DNA of 64,000 nucleotides from Gloeocapsa sp. PCC 7428 (lineage in GTDB: Bacteria > Cyanobacteriota > Cyanobacteriia > Cyanobacteriales > Chroococcidiopsidaceae). Under the pieces are notes generated by a model that saw only the letters and a list, made by a program, of their open reading frames with translations, did no database searches and was not told the origin of the DNA. This document shows, piece after piece, positions 17,822-26,529 of the stretch (the first letter of the stretch is position 1; each line of letters begins with the position of its first letter). The stretch is taken from positions 3,782,001-3,846,000 of the forward strand of contig NC_019745.1 in assembly GCF_000317555.1 (NCBI RefSeq), written 5' to 3'. The position numbers and the translations under genes are program-made.

Positions 17822-19348
17822 CTATTCACTAGCCACTAGCCACTCACTCGCTCCTCGCTCCTCGCTCCTTATCCCTACATTCTCGATTGCAGGAATTGTT
17901 GCTACCATTGCGGTTGTTGTTGGTTCACTCCAGCGCACTAGCCAAGTTGGTTGTACTCCCAAGAAGATAATTAAACCTGCCAAAATGAAAGCGGGGATTT
18001 TTTCAGACCAAAATACTTTGGGATAGTATGCGAGATTGTTGTCGAGTTTTCCAAAGCAAGTGCGGTTGAGCAAAATGACAAAGTAAACTGCGGTTAAACC
18101 TGTCGCGACAACGCACAAAATGGTTTGGATAGGAAAAACGGAGAAACTGCCCTGAAATACAATAAATTCAGCAATAAATCCCGTCATTCCAGGAATACCC
18201 GCGCTAGCCATACCACTTAAAACAAGAAGGGCGCTAATAACGGGTAAACCGCGAATTGGACTCATTAATCCATTCAGCTTATCTAATTCACGAGTACCGA
18301 CTTTAGTTTCGACAACTCCAACTAAGTGGAATAAGATCGCCAAGATGATACCGTGGCTAACCATTTGCGAAACCGCACCAACAAGCGCCAAAGGAGTGCT
18401 AGCCGCTGCTGCTAAGAGTACGTAGCCCATATGACCGATTGAACTAAAGGCTACCATGCGTTTGATATCTTTTTGCGCGATCGCTGCTAATGCCCCATAA
18501 ATCGCACTCGCTGCACCCCAAATTGCAAAAGTTGGTGCGAGAGTTGCCCAAGCTTCGGGAAATAAGCCCATCCCAAAGCGTAAAATGCCATAAGTTCCCA
18601 ACTTTGCTAAAACTCCACCTAGCAAAATTGCGATCGGTGCAGAAGCTTCGACATAAGCATCAGGTAGCCAAGTATGGAAGGGAACTAAAGGAATCTTGAT
18701 ACCAAAACCGAGAATGATACCTGCTAGCAGTATGACTTGCAATGTTGAAGACAAAGTTTGCGTTGTCAGCGTATCGTAAGCAAAGCTAGAAGCACCAGTC
18801 AGCCACACCATACCTAAAAACGCAGCTAAAATTAGCGCACCAGATACAGCAGTGTAAATCAAAAACTTGATTGCAGCATAAGCGCGTTTCTCTCCACCCC
18901 AGATTGAAATGAGTAGGTAGAAAGGAATTAATTCAAGTTCGTAGAACAAGAAAAATAGTAAGAGGTTTTGTGCAGCGAATGCACCTGCTACACCACCGCT
19001 AACAAGCAAAATGAGTGAGTAGAAAAGTCGCGGACGTTCGGTTTGCTTGGCACTACTGTATATTGCTATCCAAGTTAGCAAACTATTAAGTACCAGCATC
19101 AGAATAGATAAGCCATCGGTTCCGAGTTGATAGCTTAAACCTAAAGTTTCATTCCAAGGAATGTTTTCTAAAAACTGCATTCCTGGAGTCATAATGTCAA
19201 ACTTGAGGAGCAGAAAAATATTCCAAACGAATGTAAAACCAGCAATGAGAATTGCTGCAAGGCGAATACGTTCTGTGGGAATACTTTTAGGAAGGAGTGC
19301 TATAAGTGCCGCGCCTAAAATAGGCAACCAAATCAAAACACTGAGCAT
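17822..19348 (-). CDS. ndhD3: NDH-1 subunit NdhD3 (inducible CO2-uptake complex)
   Basis: 508 residues, about 14 transmembrane helices. It is a proton-pumping antiporter-type subunit of cyanobacterial NDH-1, with the family motifs LLFFLFYELELIPFYLLISI and AFSSIGHMGYVLLAAAAS and conserved membrane glutamate and lysine residues. The D3 assignment rests on its place between ndhF3 and cupA. The last residues (about GIRSEERGASEWLVASE) are encoded by intergenic-type repeats, suggesting that the original stop was lost and the tail extended. Start ATG at 19348. Confidence 0.93.
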   Translation of the reverse strand: MLSVLIWLPILGAALIALLPKSIPTERIRLAAILIAGFTFVWNIFLLLKFDIMTPGMQFLENIPWNETLGLSYQLGTDGLSILMLVLNSLLTWIAIYSSAKQTERPRLFYSLILLVSGGVAGAFAAQNLLLFFLFYELELIPFYLLISIWGGEKRAYAAIKFLIYTAVSGALILAAFLGMVWLTGASSFAYDTLTTQTLSSTLQVILLAGIILGFGIKIPLVPFHTWLPDAYVEASAPIAILLGGVLAKLGTYGILRFGMGLFPEAWATLAPTFAIWGAASAIYGALAAIAQKDIKRMVAFSSIGHMGYVLLAAAASTPLALVGAVSQMVSHGIILAILFHLVGVVETKVGTRELDKLNGLMSPIRGLPVISALLVLSGMASAGIPGMTGFIAEFIVFQGSFSVFPIQTILCVVATGLTAVYFVILLNRTCFGKLDNNLAYYPKVFWSEKIPAFILAGLIIFLGVQPTWLVRWSEPTTTAMVATIPAIENVGIRSEERGASEWLVASE

Positions 19349-19481
19349 AAAGTCTATTACCTAAAATTTTTAATGATGTGTTCCTTCTGTTGTCCGAGTA
19401 TCTCCAGTTGAGTAACCAGGCTCTCGATATTGTTGGTAGCAGTTATTTGTTAGTTACTAGCCACCAATAACTCTATAGAAA

Positions 19482-21368
19482 TTAGGAATTGAGAATGACA
19501 GAAATGTAGGAATACATCAAATCCAAAAACTGATCTCCCCAAAACTGCCAACTCACTAAAACTCCAAACAAACCTACACCTAGTAACACCGTGAAAGCGT
19601 AAAACTGTGTTTGTCCAGAAGTGCTATACTTTAATCCTTCTCCGCCAAAGATTGAAATCAAACCAACTAAGTTAACGATGCCATCAACAACAAAGCGGTC
19701 AACAATATCGGTAACTTTAGAGATGATATCTACACTAAAAACAATGCTCAGACGGTACAGATTCGGTGTGTAAAAGTCGTATGCAATCAGGTCTTGTAAA
19801 CCCTTCCAAGGTAGACGCACGGGTTTTGAGACCAGATTACCTAAATAAACAACACCACCAAGACTACAACCAAAGATACTCGACCAAATTAATAGTAAAG
19901 CCACATCTTTATTGAGCATTTCCCAATTCGGTAAAAGTGATAAACTTTGCAACACTAAAGGAAGATGCAACGTAAAGCCAAGTAGAATCGTCATTGGTAG
20001 AATCATAGGCCAATGAACTTCAGGCGATCGCTCGCTCATTTGCTTCGGCTTACCACCAAACACTAAACCAAATTCTCTTGTCAAGCTAAACGCAGTCAAA
20101 GCATTGACGACGATGATTAATCCCACTAACCAAGGTTGCGTTTCCCACAACGCTGACGCAAGTTTGAGTAATGCCCAAAAACTACCTAATGGCGGAAAGC
20201 CAATTAACCCCAACGTACCAACAATAAACGCAATACCAGATACCGGACGACGCGACCACAATCCACCAAGTTGCGTCACATCTTGCGTAATACTATTCCA
20301 AACAATTGCACCTGTACTCATCACCAAAAGCGCAGCAGCGACAGCATGAGTGAGTACCAATAACAACGCCGCTTCACTTTGTTGCGTACCAACAGCGATA
20401 AACACCAAACCCATGTATGCACTCACCGAATACGATAAGCAGCGTTTGATATCTATTTGGGCGATCGCAATCAAAGAACCACCCACCGCAGTCACGGCAC
20501 CAATGCCCACCAACGCAGACATAACAATTGGCGATAAGGCCAACACAGGTTGCAATTTAATTAATACCCAAGCACCACTCGCGACAACAACTGAATTCCG
20601 CAAAATTGTACTAGGAACCGGTCCTTCCATTGCCTCATCTAACCATAGATGCAACGGAAACTGCGCGCATTTACCCATTGGTCCTGCAATTAATGCTAAA
20701 CCAATAAGTGTTATCACTGTCGGATCGACGTTTGCAGTCGCCGCCCACTCTGCAAGTTCAGTAAAGTTCCAAGTTCCTGCTAGTGGTAATAACGCCAATA
20801 CTCCCATCAATAGAAATAAGTCACCAACGCGCTTTGTTAGAAAGGCATCTCTTGCACCCGTAACAACCAACGGTTGACTGAACCACAACCCTACTAATAA
20901 ATAAGTTCCCAACGTGAGGATTTCCAGAATCACATAGCTGAAAAACAGCGAGTTGCACAACACCAGCGCGCACAATCCAGCTTCAAACAAACCGAGTAGC
21001 GAATAAAACCTTGCCCAACCCCAGTCCATTTCCATGTAACCGAAGCCGTAAACTTGCGCTAGCAAATTTATTCCCGTAATCACAACGAGTGCGGCAACAC
21101 TCACCGAAGATACTTCGATGGCAATAGTCAGGTCTAAACCCGCCGTATTCAACCAAGGAATAAATATTTGTTGGGGTGGTTGATGCCAAGTTGCTGGCAA
21201 GCTCAGTAAGCTATGTAAAAATGCCAGAAATGTCATTATAAAATTGACATATCCTGCGGGTCTTGGTCCTGTACGTCGTAAGATTCCTGGCGACCAAGGT
21301 ACAGCTAAAAGGCCACCAATTAACGCATAGCACGGTACAACCCAGACACTCTGGATGAGAAATTCCAT
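19482..21368 (-). CDS. ndhF3: NDH-1 subunit NdhF3 (inducible CO2-uptake complex)
   Basis: 628 residues, about 16 transmembrane helices. It is an antiporter-type subunit. MEMDWGWARFYSLLGLFEAG, FLTKRVGDLFLLMGVLALLP, HLWLDEAMEGPVPSTILRNS and IKRCLSYSVSAYMGLVFIAV are diagnostic. The NdhF3 type is indicated by its position upstream of ndhD3 and cupA. It is first gene of the operon; in other cyanobacteria the operon is induced by low CO2 through the LysR-type repressor NdhR (CcmR), not present in this window. ATG at 21368. Confidence 0.93.
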   Translation of the reverse strand: MEFLIQSVWVVPCYALIGGLLAVPWSPGILRRTGPRPAGYVNFIMTFLAFLHSLLSLPATWHQPPQQIFIPWLNTAGLDLTIAIEVSSVSVAALVVITGINLLAQVYGFGYMEMDWGWARFYSLLGLFEAGLCALVLCNSLFFSYVILEILTLGTYLLVGLWFSQPLVVTGARDAFLTKRVGDLFLLMGVLALLPLAGTWNFTELAEWAATANVDPTVITLIGLALIAGPMGKCAQFPLHLWLDEAMEGPVPSTILRNSVVVASGAWVLIKLQPVLALSPIVMSALVGIGAVTAVGGSLIAIAQIDIKRCLSYSVSAYMGLVFIAVGTQQSEAALLLVLTHAVAAALLVMSTGAIVWNSITQDVTQLGGLWSRRPVSGIAFIVGTLGLIGFPPLGSFWALLKLASALWETQPWLVGLIIVVNALTAFSLTREFGLVFGGKPKQMSERSPEVHWPMILPMTILLGFTLHLPLVLQSLSLLPNWEMLNKDVALLLIWSSIFGCSLGGVVYLGNLVSKPVRLPWKGLQDLIAYDFYTPNLYRLSIVFSVDIISKVTDIVDRFVVDGIVNLVGLISIFGGEGLKYSTSGQTQFYAFTVLLGVGLFGVLVSWQFWGDQFLDLMYSYISVILNS

Positions 21369-21768
21369 CAGAATTGCCTCTAAAACTCGAAACGACTAAA
21401 AATTTTTCATACTAACGCATGAGACTTACGAAACCGGAATAGTACCAACTCACGCTTTAGTTATTTAGTTATTTGATTTAAATAAAATTTTAACTTTTTG
21501 AGTGTTAAAAATAAATTATTGCTTCAGTGGAATCTACGATAGTTTCTATAATTTTTATTTATTAGTAATGCCTATCACGGAGTTTACTAATAGTAATCAT
21601 TGATTTTTACTTATATTAATTGTTAACTATAAGCTCTAGTCAATGATTTGCATAGATAAACATCTATGTATAAGCTGAGTGTATTGGGAAGCGATCGCCT
21701 GAGTTGAATTGCACCATCAGCATTGAGGGATGGTAGTCTAAATAGTATTGCTGGATCAATCTTCGGAA
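21369..21768. other. Promoter region of ndhF3-ndhD3-cupA, divergent from DUF2867 gene
   Basis: 400 AT-rich bases between divergent starts. Elements of the form TCATTGATT (about 21598) and TCAATGATT (about 21642) resemble halves of the NdhR site TCAATG-N10-ATCAAT, but the spacing does not fit. One HIP1 octamer lies near 21693. No gene is seen. Confidence 0.5.
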
Positions 21769-22311
21769 ATGAGAATCGTTGTCCAAGAAATTAATATTCC
21801 GAATACAAGCCTTGCAATATGCTCTTTACCGCGTATTGATTTTGCAGATGCGTTTAGATGCGAACTTCCAGAAAATCAGCTTCAGAATATAGATTCAGTC
21901 ACACGCGCAATCTTTTTAACGATACCGCAGTGGATTACAGCCCTATTGGAGCTACGCAACATCATAGTTCGTCCATTTGGTTTGAAGACATCAATCGATG
22001 TAGAACCCTCTAATGTGCAAGACGAACTGAAACCAGGAACAGCAGTTGGTGTATTTGAAGTACTTAACCGTAGGTTAGACGAGATTATGCTCGGTGAGGA
22101 CGATCAGCATCTCAATTATCGAGTTTCAGTCCAATTAGAGCGTGAGGAGGAAAAATGCTATGTGATTATTTCAACTGTAGTCACATTCAACAACTGGTTA
22201 GGTCGAGCCTATTTTGTTCCAGTCAAACCAGTGCATAAGATAATTGTTCCAGCCATGATTAGAAAGGGTGTGGAGAATTTAGCAAGCAGCATCGTCGATC
22301 TGAGATCTTAA
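21769..22311 (+). CDS. DUF2867 domain protein
   Basis: 180 residues from the ATG at 21769 (an in-frame TTG lies seven codons upstream). IPQWITALLELRNIIVRPFG, then GEDDQHLNYRVSVQLE and NWLGRAYFVPVKPVHKIIVP, match the DUF2867 family. That domain is found alone or at the C-terminus of NAD-binding SDR proteins and resembles a lipid- or ligand-binding helix-grip fold; no activity is established. It is directly followed by a decayed HepT-like gene. Confidence 0.75.
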   Translation: MRIVVQEINIPNTSLAICSLPRIDFADAFRCELPENQLQNIDSVTRAIFLTIPQWITALLELRNIIVRPFGLKTSIDVEPSNVQDELKPGTAVGVFEVLNRRLDEIMLGEDDQHLNYRVSVQLEREEEKCYVIISTVVTFNNWLGRAYFVPVKPVHKIIVPAMIRKGVENLASSIVDLRS

Positions 22312-22314
22312 AAA

Positions 22315-22555
22315 CACATTGCAGTAGAAAGACAACTAGAAATTCTTGGCGAAGCAGCAGGTATATCTGAAGCTTTTCGACGTACACATTCAGAGATTAA
22401 TTGGCGCAAAATTGTCAGCTTACGGAATATGCTTATTCATCGCTACGATGAAGTTCAACAAGATATTCTCTGGAATGATCGTCACCTCAGAACTCATGAC
22501 GTTGCTAACTCAGCTAGAACCTTTATTACCTCCGCTATGTGATGAAGATAAGTAG
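22315..22555 (+). pseudogene. HepT-like (DUF86) toxin remnant
   Basis: Immediately after the DUF2867 stop the frame reads HIAVERQLEILGEAAGISEA, then INWRKIVSLRNMLIHRYDEV, the RNase core of HepT/DUF86 (R-x4-H around RNMLIH). The N-terminal 50 or so residues and a start codon are missing. A frameshift near 22470 moves the true C-terminus (IVTSELMTLLTQLEPLLPPL) into another frame ending at 22555. No MNT-type antitoxin partner is seen beside it. Confidence 0.7.
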
Positions 22556-22615
22556 TGCGATCGCTCATAATTAAATTAAGCAAACTTTAAGTTCTCTGGT
22601 AAAAGGAAAATAATC

Positions 22616-22969
22616 ATGCAACTGGAAGATTTCTTTGATTTTCTAGCTCCTGATGATATTCGGATCAAGAATCATCGTATTGGCATTGAAACTGTATTGT
22701 ACGAGTACCTCTTTCATGCTCGTACACCTGAAGAAATTCAAAAGACTTATCCAACTTTGACACTAGAAGAAGTGTACGCTACTGTTTTGTACTACTTGCA
22801 CAATAAAGAAACTGTAGAGAGATACATTGAAGACTGGCTAGAGTGGGGACATCAGCAACGCAAAGCCCAAGCATCTCATCTCCATCCGATTGCTGAAAGA
22901 CTTCGGAAATTGAAGGCGGAAAAACAGGCAAAGATGATAGCAAATGGTACTAAAGTATTTGATGGATGA
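22616..22969 (+). CDS. DUF433 protein, antitoxin-like
   Basis: 117 residues. The core IRIKNHRIGIETVLYEYLFH, then ARTPEEIQKTYPTLTLEEVYATVLYYL, is the DUF433 winged-helix domain, usually the antitoxin partner of a DUF5615 PIN-like protein. The C-terminal tail is basic and Lys/Gln rich. The next gene overlaps it by 26 bases, as such pairs do. An AAAAGGAAA ribosome-binding-like sequence precedes the ATG. The antitoxin looks intact although its partner is gutted. Confidence 0.8.
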   Translation: MQLEDFFDFLAPDDIRIKNHRIGIETVLYEYLFHARTPEEIQKTYPTLTLEEVYATVLYYLHNKETVERYIEDWLEWGHQQRKAQASHLHPIAERLRKLKAEKQAKMIANGTKVFDG

Positions 22970-23126
22970 AAACGTTACTCCAGCTTATGTAACTCAAATT
23001 CCAGGAATATTTCTTCTAAATCCTAGTTTAAGTATTGGAGAAAACATTGATGAACTAATCCTAATTGCAGAAGGTTCATTTGACGACGAGTATCAAGATC
23101 AAATTATCCATTTACCTATGACCTAA
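22944..23126 (+). pseudogene. DUF5615 PIN-like toxin with the centre deleted
   Basis: 60 codons. The N-terminus KYLMDENVTPAYVTQ is the first strand and catalytic-acid region of DUF5615. It is joined directly to IPGIFLLNPSLSIGENIDEL and a C-terminal ILIAEGSFDDEYQDQIIHLP end. Members are normally about 110-120 residues, so roughly 50 central residues, including the other acidic positions, are gone. The frame is kept. It overlaps DUF433 as a toxin gene would. Confidence 0.65.
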
Positions 23127-23172
23127 CTTTCGTTACTGCACAATGCAATGTTTATCCATCTAACGATTAGTA

Positions 23173-24141
23173 TCAAAAGTTATATTCTGGCTTGATATCG
23201 CGCAACATTAGTTCTTCTAACGCTTGTCGTGGTGTAATTTCTGCTTGTAATAATCTATAAACTTGAGTTGTAATTGGTACAGAAATGTGCTGTTGATTTG
23301 CCTTGGCGATTAAAACTTGCGTCGTATTCACACCCTCGGCTGTTCCTTCTAGATGTTCGAGAATTTCTGCTAAATTTTTACCTTGCGCTAGTTGATAACC
23401 TACTTGGTAGTTACGACTTAAGGGACTATTGCACGTTGCGAGTAAATCGCCTAATCCTGATAAACCGTAAAAAGTTTCGATTTTTGCACCCCAAGCAACA
23501 CCAATGCGAATAATTTCGGCGAGTCCTCGCGTCACAAGTGCGGCTTTAGCGTTCGTTCCCAAGTGTAAACCGTCACAGACACCAGATGCGATCGCAATTA
23601 CATTCTTGATTGTCCCGCCGAGTTCTACGCCAATTGGATCAGAATTAGTATAAACGCGAAACCGATGCGAAGAAAACACCATTTGCACCGTTTCTGCTGC
23701 GGTAATATCTGTACTAGCGACAACAGTTGCAGCAGGTAAACCTTGCTGAACTTCTTTTGATAAATTAGGACCGCAAAGCACAACAATGGGATGATCAGGA
23801 AATGCAGCTTGCCAAATTTGCGCGGGAGTTAACGTCGTCGTTGGTTCTAACCCTTTGGTGGCTGTCAAAAAAATTGTTTCTGGTGCAAATGACAAAGATT
23901 GAATTTGTTCGACAACTGATCGCACACCTTTCATCGAAATTGCCGAAACGATAATATCTGCACCGTCAACGGTTTCTGCTAAACTACACTCAAGATGACG
24001 CGACCATAAACGGACATTATGCCCTGTTGCCGATGCAAGGTTTGCCAAAGTCGAGCCCCAAGCACCAGCGCCCAAAACTGCAACTAATTTTGGTTGAATT
24101 CCCTCGTTATTGCTAAGGGAATCTACATCACTGCTAATCAA
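23173..24141 (-). CDS. gpsA: Glycerol-3-phosphate dehydrogenase [NAD(P)+]
   Basis: 322 residues. It reduces dihydroxyacetone phosphate to sn-glycerol-3-phosphate, the entry to phospholipid synthesis, in the cytosol. The nucleotide site is AVLGAGAWGSTLANLAS; FLTATKGLEP, VLCGPNLSKEV, ELGGTIKNVIAIASGVCDGL (catalytic Lys) and GLSGLGDLLATCNSPLSRNY follow in order. ATG at 24141. A gap of about 150 bases with short repeats separates it from lipA upstream on the same strand. Complete. Confidence 0.95.
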   Translation of the reverse strand: MISSDVDSLSNNEGIQPKLVAVLGAGAWGSTLANLASATGHNVRLWSRHLECSLAETVDGADIIVSAISMKGVRSVVEQIQSLSFAPETIFLTATKGLEPTTTLTPAQIWQAAFPDHPIVVLCGPNLSKEVQQGLPAATVVASTDITAAETVQMVFSSHRFRVYTNSDPIGVELGGTIKNVIAIASGVCDGLHLGTNAKAALVTRGLAEIIRIGVAWGAKIETFYGLSGLGDLLATCNSPLSRNYQVGYQLAQGKNLAEILEHLEGTAEGVNTTQVLIAKANQQHISVPITTQVYRLLQAEITPRQALEELMLRDIKPEYNF

Positions 24142-24225
24142 CTAACTAAGTAGGTAAACAAATTATTGATCCCACGTTTCTAGGTTAAGTGACAGGGGAC
24201 AAGGAGATACATTATTGTGTGCTTT

Positions 24226-24262
24226 TCCATATACCAATTACCCATTACCCATTACCATCTTG
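24226..24262. repeat. Short-repeat run between lipA and gpsA
   Basis: ATTACCCATTACCCATTACC-type heptanucleotide units, the same family as at 12279-12352. Confidence 0.65.
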
Positions 24263-24290
24263 TACATTACGTTTATTTTCAGCCACTTAC

Positions 24291-25169
24291 TTAAAATCGA
24301 CTGCGTGGATAACGTTGCATTAATTCTCTTACCTGTTCAGCATGATAAGAACTGCGAGTTAAGGGAGAAGATACGACTTGCAGAAAACCTAACTCTTCTC
24401 CAAACTGTTTCCAAGCATCAAACTGTTCTGGCGTAACGAATTCAGCAACATTCAAATGTTTCTGACTCGGTTGTAAGTATTGTCCTAATGTGAGAATATC
24501 GCAATCAACCGCACGCAGATCTGCCATCACCGCGCGAATTTCCGCGTCAGTTTCCCCTAACCCAACCATTAATCCTGATTTAGTATAAACCCAAGGGGCA
24601 AGATCGCGAGAGCGACGCAGTAATTCTAAAGTGCGATCGTAATTTCCCTGCGGACGTACCCGACGATACAGCCGAGGTATCGTTTCTGTATTATGATTTA
24701 ATACCTCTGGTTGCGCTTGTAAAATTATCTCTAACGCATCCCAGTTGCCACACAAATCAGGAATCAGTACCTCAATCGTTGTCTGTGGCGATACTTCCCG
24801 AATTGCAGTAATACACCGCACAAACTGCGACGCGCCACCATCAGGTAAATCATCGCGATTGACTGAAGTAATCACAACATGATTGAGTCGCATCCGGCGT
24901 ACCGCTTCTGCAAGTCTTTCGGGTTCTGTCGGATCGAGTGCTTTGGGTTTTTTCTCAAAATCTATATCGCAATACGGACACGCACGGGTACACGCAGGTC
25001 CCATAATTAAAAATGTGGCAGTACCCGCGTTAAAACACTCGCCAATATTGGGGCAAGATGCTTCTTCGCACACCGTATTGAGTGCTAAATCTCGTAAAAT
25101 CTCTTTAACGCTGCCAACACGCTCCCATTGAGGCGCTTTGACTCGCAACCAATCTGGCTTAACAGTCAC
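24291..25169 (-). CDS. lipA: Lipoyl synthase
   Basis: 292 residues. A radical-SAM enzyme that inserts two sulfurs into protein-bound octanoyl groups of 2-oxoacid dehydrogenases and the glycine cleavage H protein. It has the auxiliary cluster motif [12 protein letters not shown] and the radical-SAM motif CTRACPYC, then [15 protein letters not shown] and [16 protein letters not shown]. The C-terminal Ser ligand region ([14 protein letters not shown]) is present. ATG at 25169. Complete, with no operon partner beyond gpsA downstream. Confidence 0.96.
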   Translation of the reverse strand: MTVKPDWLRVKAPQWERVGSVKEILRDLALNTVCEEASCPNIGECFNAGTATFLIMGPACTRACPYCDIDFEKKPKALDPTEPERLAEAVRRMRLNHVVITSVNRDDLPDGGASQFVRCITAIREVSPQTTIEVLIPDLCGNWDALEIILQAQPEVLNHNTETIPRLYRRVRPQGNYDRTLELLRRSRDLAPWVYTKSGLMVGLGETDAEIRAVMADLRAVDCDILTLGQYLQPSQKHLNVAEFVTPEQFDAWKQFGEELGFLQVVSSPLTRSSYHAEQVRELMQRYPRSRF

Positions 25170-25215
25170 GATTGACGACTATATTAATAATGTGAATCAG
25201 TTACATCTTAACAGG

Positions 25216-25253
25216 CAAAAACGCCCTAGTTGTGCATCGCAAGTTACAGGGCG
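25216..25253 (-). terminator. Intrinsic terminator of the MarR / membrane-protein genes
   Basis: On the minus strand: CGCCCT, a 20-base loop, AGGGCG and five T. It lies about 60 bases after the stop codon of the membrane-protein gene and before the lipA start. Confidence 0.6.
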
Positions 25254-25309
25254 ATGGAATAAATAATGTCTGTGCAGGTTGGTAATGGGGAATTGGTAAT
25301 AAGATTTAA

Positions 25310-25912
25310 TTAGCTGTTGCCTATCGCTTCGGTGTAAGCGCTACCTTTTAAGAGTCGATCTAAAGTCATGATACTGAGTGCGCCGGTAACACAAACACCA
25401 AACAGCGGAATCATCACTGTTGGAAATGTCGCGATATTCTCCATCAGAGGAACTTGCAATAAATTAAAGGTTAAACCTGTGCCTACAGCGATCGCAAAGT
25501 CCAATACACTAAAGATGTGAAACATCGTGTACCTACCGCGAAACCTGAGTAAGAGAACCACAGGTACTAATAACCCTACTGCTAAATCGCCATAACCAGC
25601 ATTGGCGGCAAACCTTTCTGGAAGCAAATTTTGACTTCCATAATACAAAAACCACAGCCCAGCAGGAATCCGCCACAGATGGAATAGAGTTAAATACTTC
25701 AAGTCGAGCGACCTGATATAACTATGAAAATCTGCATTTGAGTAGTACACCGCAACAGGAATTTTTATTCCCATCACGACAAGTAGCGCAATCCAAATCA
25801 AGTCAATCTTGGTAAAAAAACCGCAGTACCCTGCAATTAAAACCGCAATCCCCCAAAGTGACAATACTAGAAAAAACCAACGCTGGGTAATCGAATGTTG
25901 ACTCGTCATCAT
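25310..25912 (-). CDS. Polytopic membrane protein of unknown function
   Basis: 200 residues with about six predicted helices (for example WFFLVLSLWGIAVLIAGYCG and YGDLAVGLLVPVVLLLRF). I do not recognise a named family. The ATG at 25912 has AAGGAG seven bases upstream. It follows a MarR-type gene on the same strand, 47 bases apart, and a MarR-like operator lies inside that gap, so it is probably the regulator's target. Role not assignable from sequence. Confidence 0.8.
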   Translation of the reverse strand: MMTSQHSITQRWFFLVLSLWGIAVLIAGYCGFFTKIDLIWIALLVVMGIKIPVAVYYSNADFHSYIRSLDLKYLTLFHLWRIPAGLWFLYYGSQNLLPERFAANAGYGDLAVGLLVPVVLLLRFRGRYTMFHIFSVLDFAIAVGTGLTFNLLQVPLMENIATFPTVMIPLFGVCVTGALSIMTLDRLLKGSAYTEAIGNS

Positions 25913-25927
25913 TTTGAACTCCTTGAA

Positions 25928-25949
25928 TTTAAGTGCATATACACATAAA
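25928..25949. promoter_or_regulatory. MarR operator, copy 2
   Basis: TTTAAGTG-N6-CACATAAA, 16 bases upstream of the membrane-protein start. It is the reverse complement of the operator at 26412-26433 in 21 of 22 positions, including the six-base centre. Confidence 0.75.
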
Positions 25950-25959
25950 ACTTAAAAAA

Positions 25960-26409
25960 TTAGCTTTCGCGAAGTAACGATACTGTGTCAGACAAATGAG
26001 ATAATAATGTTTGCCAACGGTCTTGACCTAGTTTCTCAATGACTTTAGCTTGTGCTTGTTGCCATAATGGCAGTGCTTTAGCTAAGGCTGCTTGACCTTT
26101 TTGCGTTAAACTAACAATCCGCACTCGCTGATCTTGTCCTGGTTCAATACGAATCAAACCTTCGCGTTCTAACGGTTTGAGATTGCGCGTTAGCGTTGTT
26201 CGATCCATCACTAGTTCTTGTGCTAAGTGTGTGATTGATACGCTTTCTGCAACGCTAAGCGCGGCTAGCAGTGTAAACTGATTCGCCAAAATTCCACTCG
26301 GTTGCAACACTTGATCGAAAAGTTGCGTAATTACACGCGATGCTTTCCGCAGATTGAAGCAGGTACAGTCACTAGCGACAGTTTTAATTAATTGAGTTTG
26401 GTCTTGCAT
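25960..26409 (-). CDS. MarR-family transcriptional regulator
   Basis: 149 residues. ANQFTLLAALSVAESVSITH, then LAQELVMDRTTLTRNLKPLE (recognition helix) and GLIRIEPGQDQRVRIVSLTQ (wing), are typical of MarR. Two Cys sit near the N-terminus (DCTCF), possibly redox-sensing. ATG at 26409; a 22-bp inverted repeat starts three bases upstream of it, where a ribosome binding site would lie, so self-repression is likely. The same operator precedes the downstream membrane-protein gene. Confidence 0.9.
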   Translation of the reverse strand: MQDQTQLIKTVASDCTCFNLRKASRVITQLFDQVLQPSGILANQFTLLAALSVAESVSITHLAQELVMDRTTLTRNLKPLEREGLIRIEPGQDQRVRIVSLTQKGQAALAKALPLWQQAQAKVIEKLGQDRWQTLLSHLSDTVSLLRES

Positions 26410-26411
26410 AA

Positions 26412-26433
26412 TTTAAGTGTATATGCACTTAAA
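26412..26433. promoter_or_regulatory. MarR operator, copy 1
   Basis: TTTAAGTG-N6-CACTTAAA, perfect eight-base arms, directly upstream of the marR-type start codon. It pairs with a near-identical inverted site at 25928-25949. Confidence 0.8.
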
Positions 26434-26529
26434 TAGGATGTCAAGTGAATCGGTAATAGGGTAAAACATGATTAAACCCTGACTCGTGTACAAACAGTTA
26501 GACTAAAAACAGCACAGAGGACGCGACTT

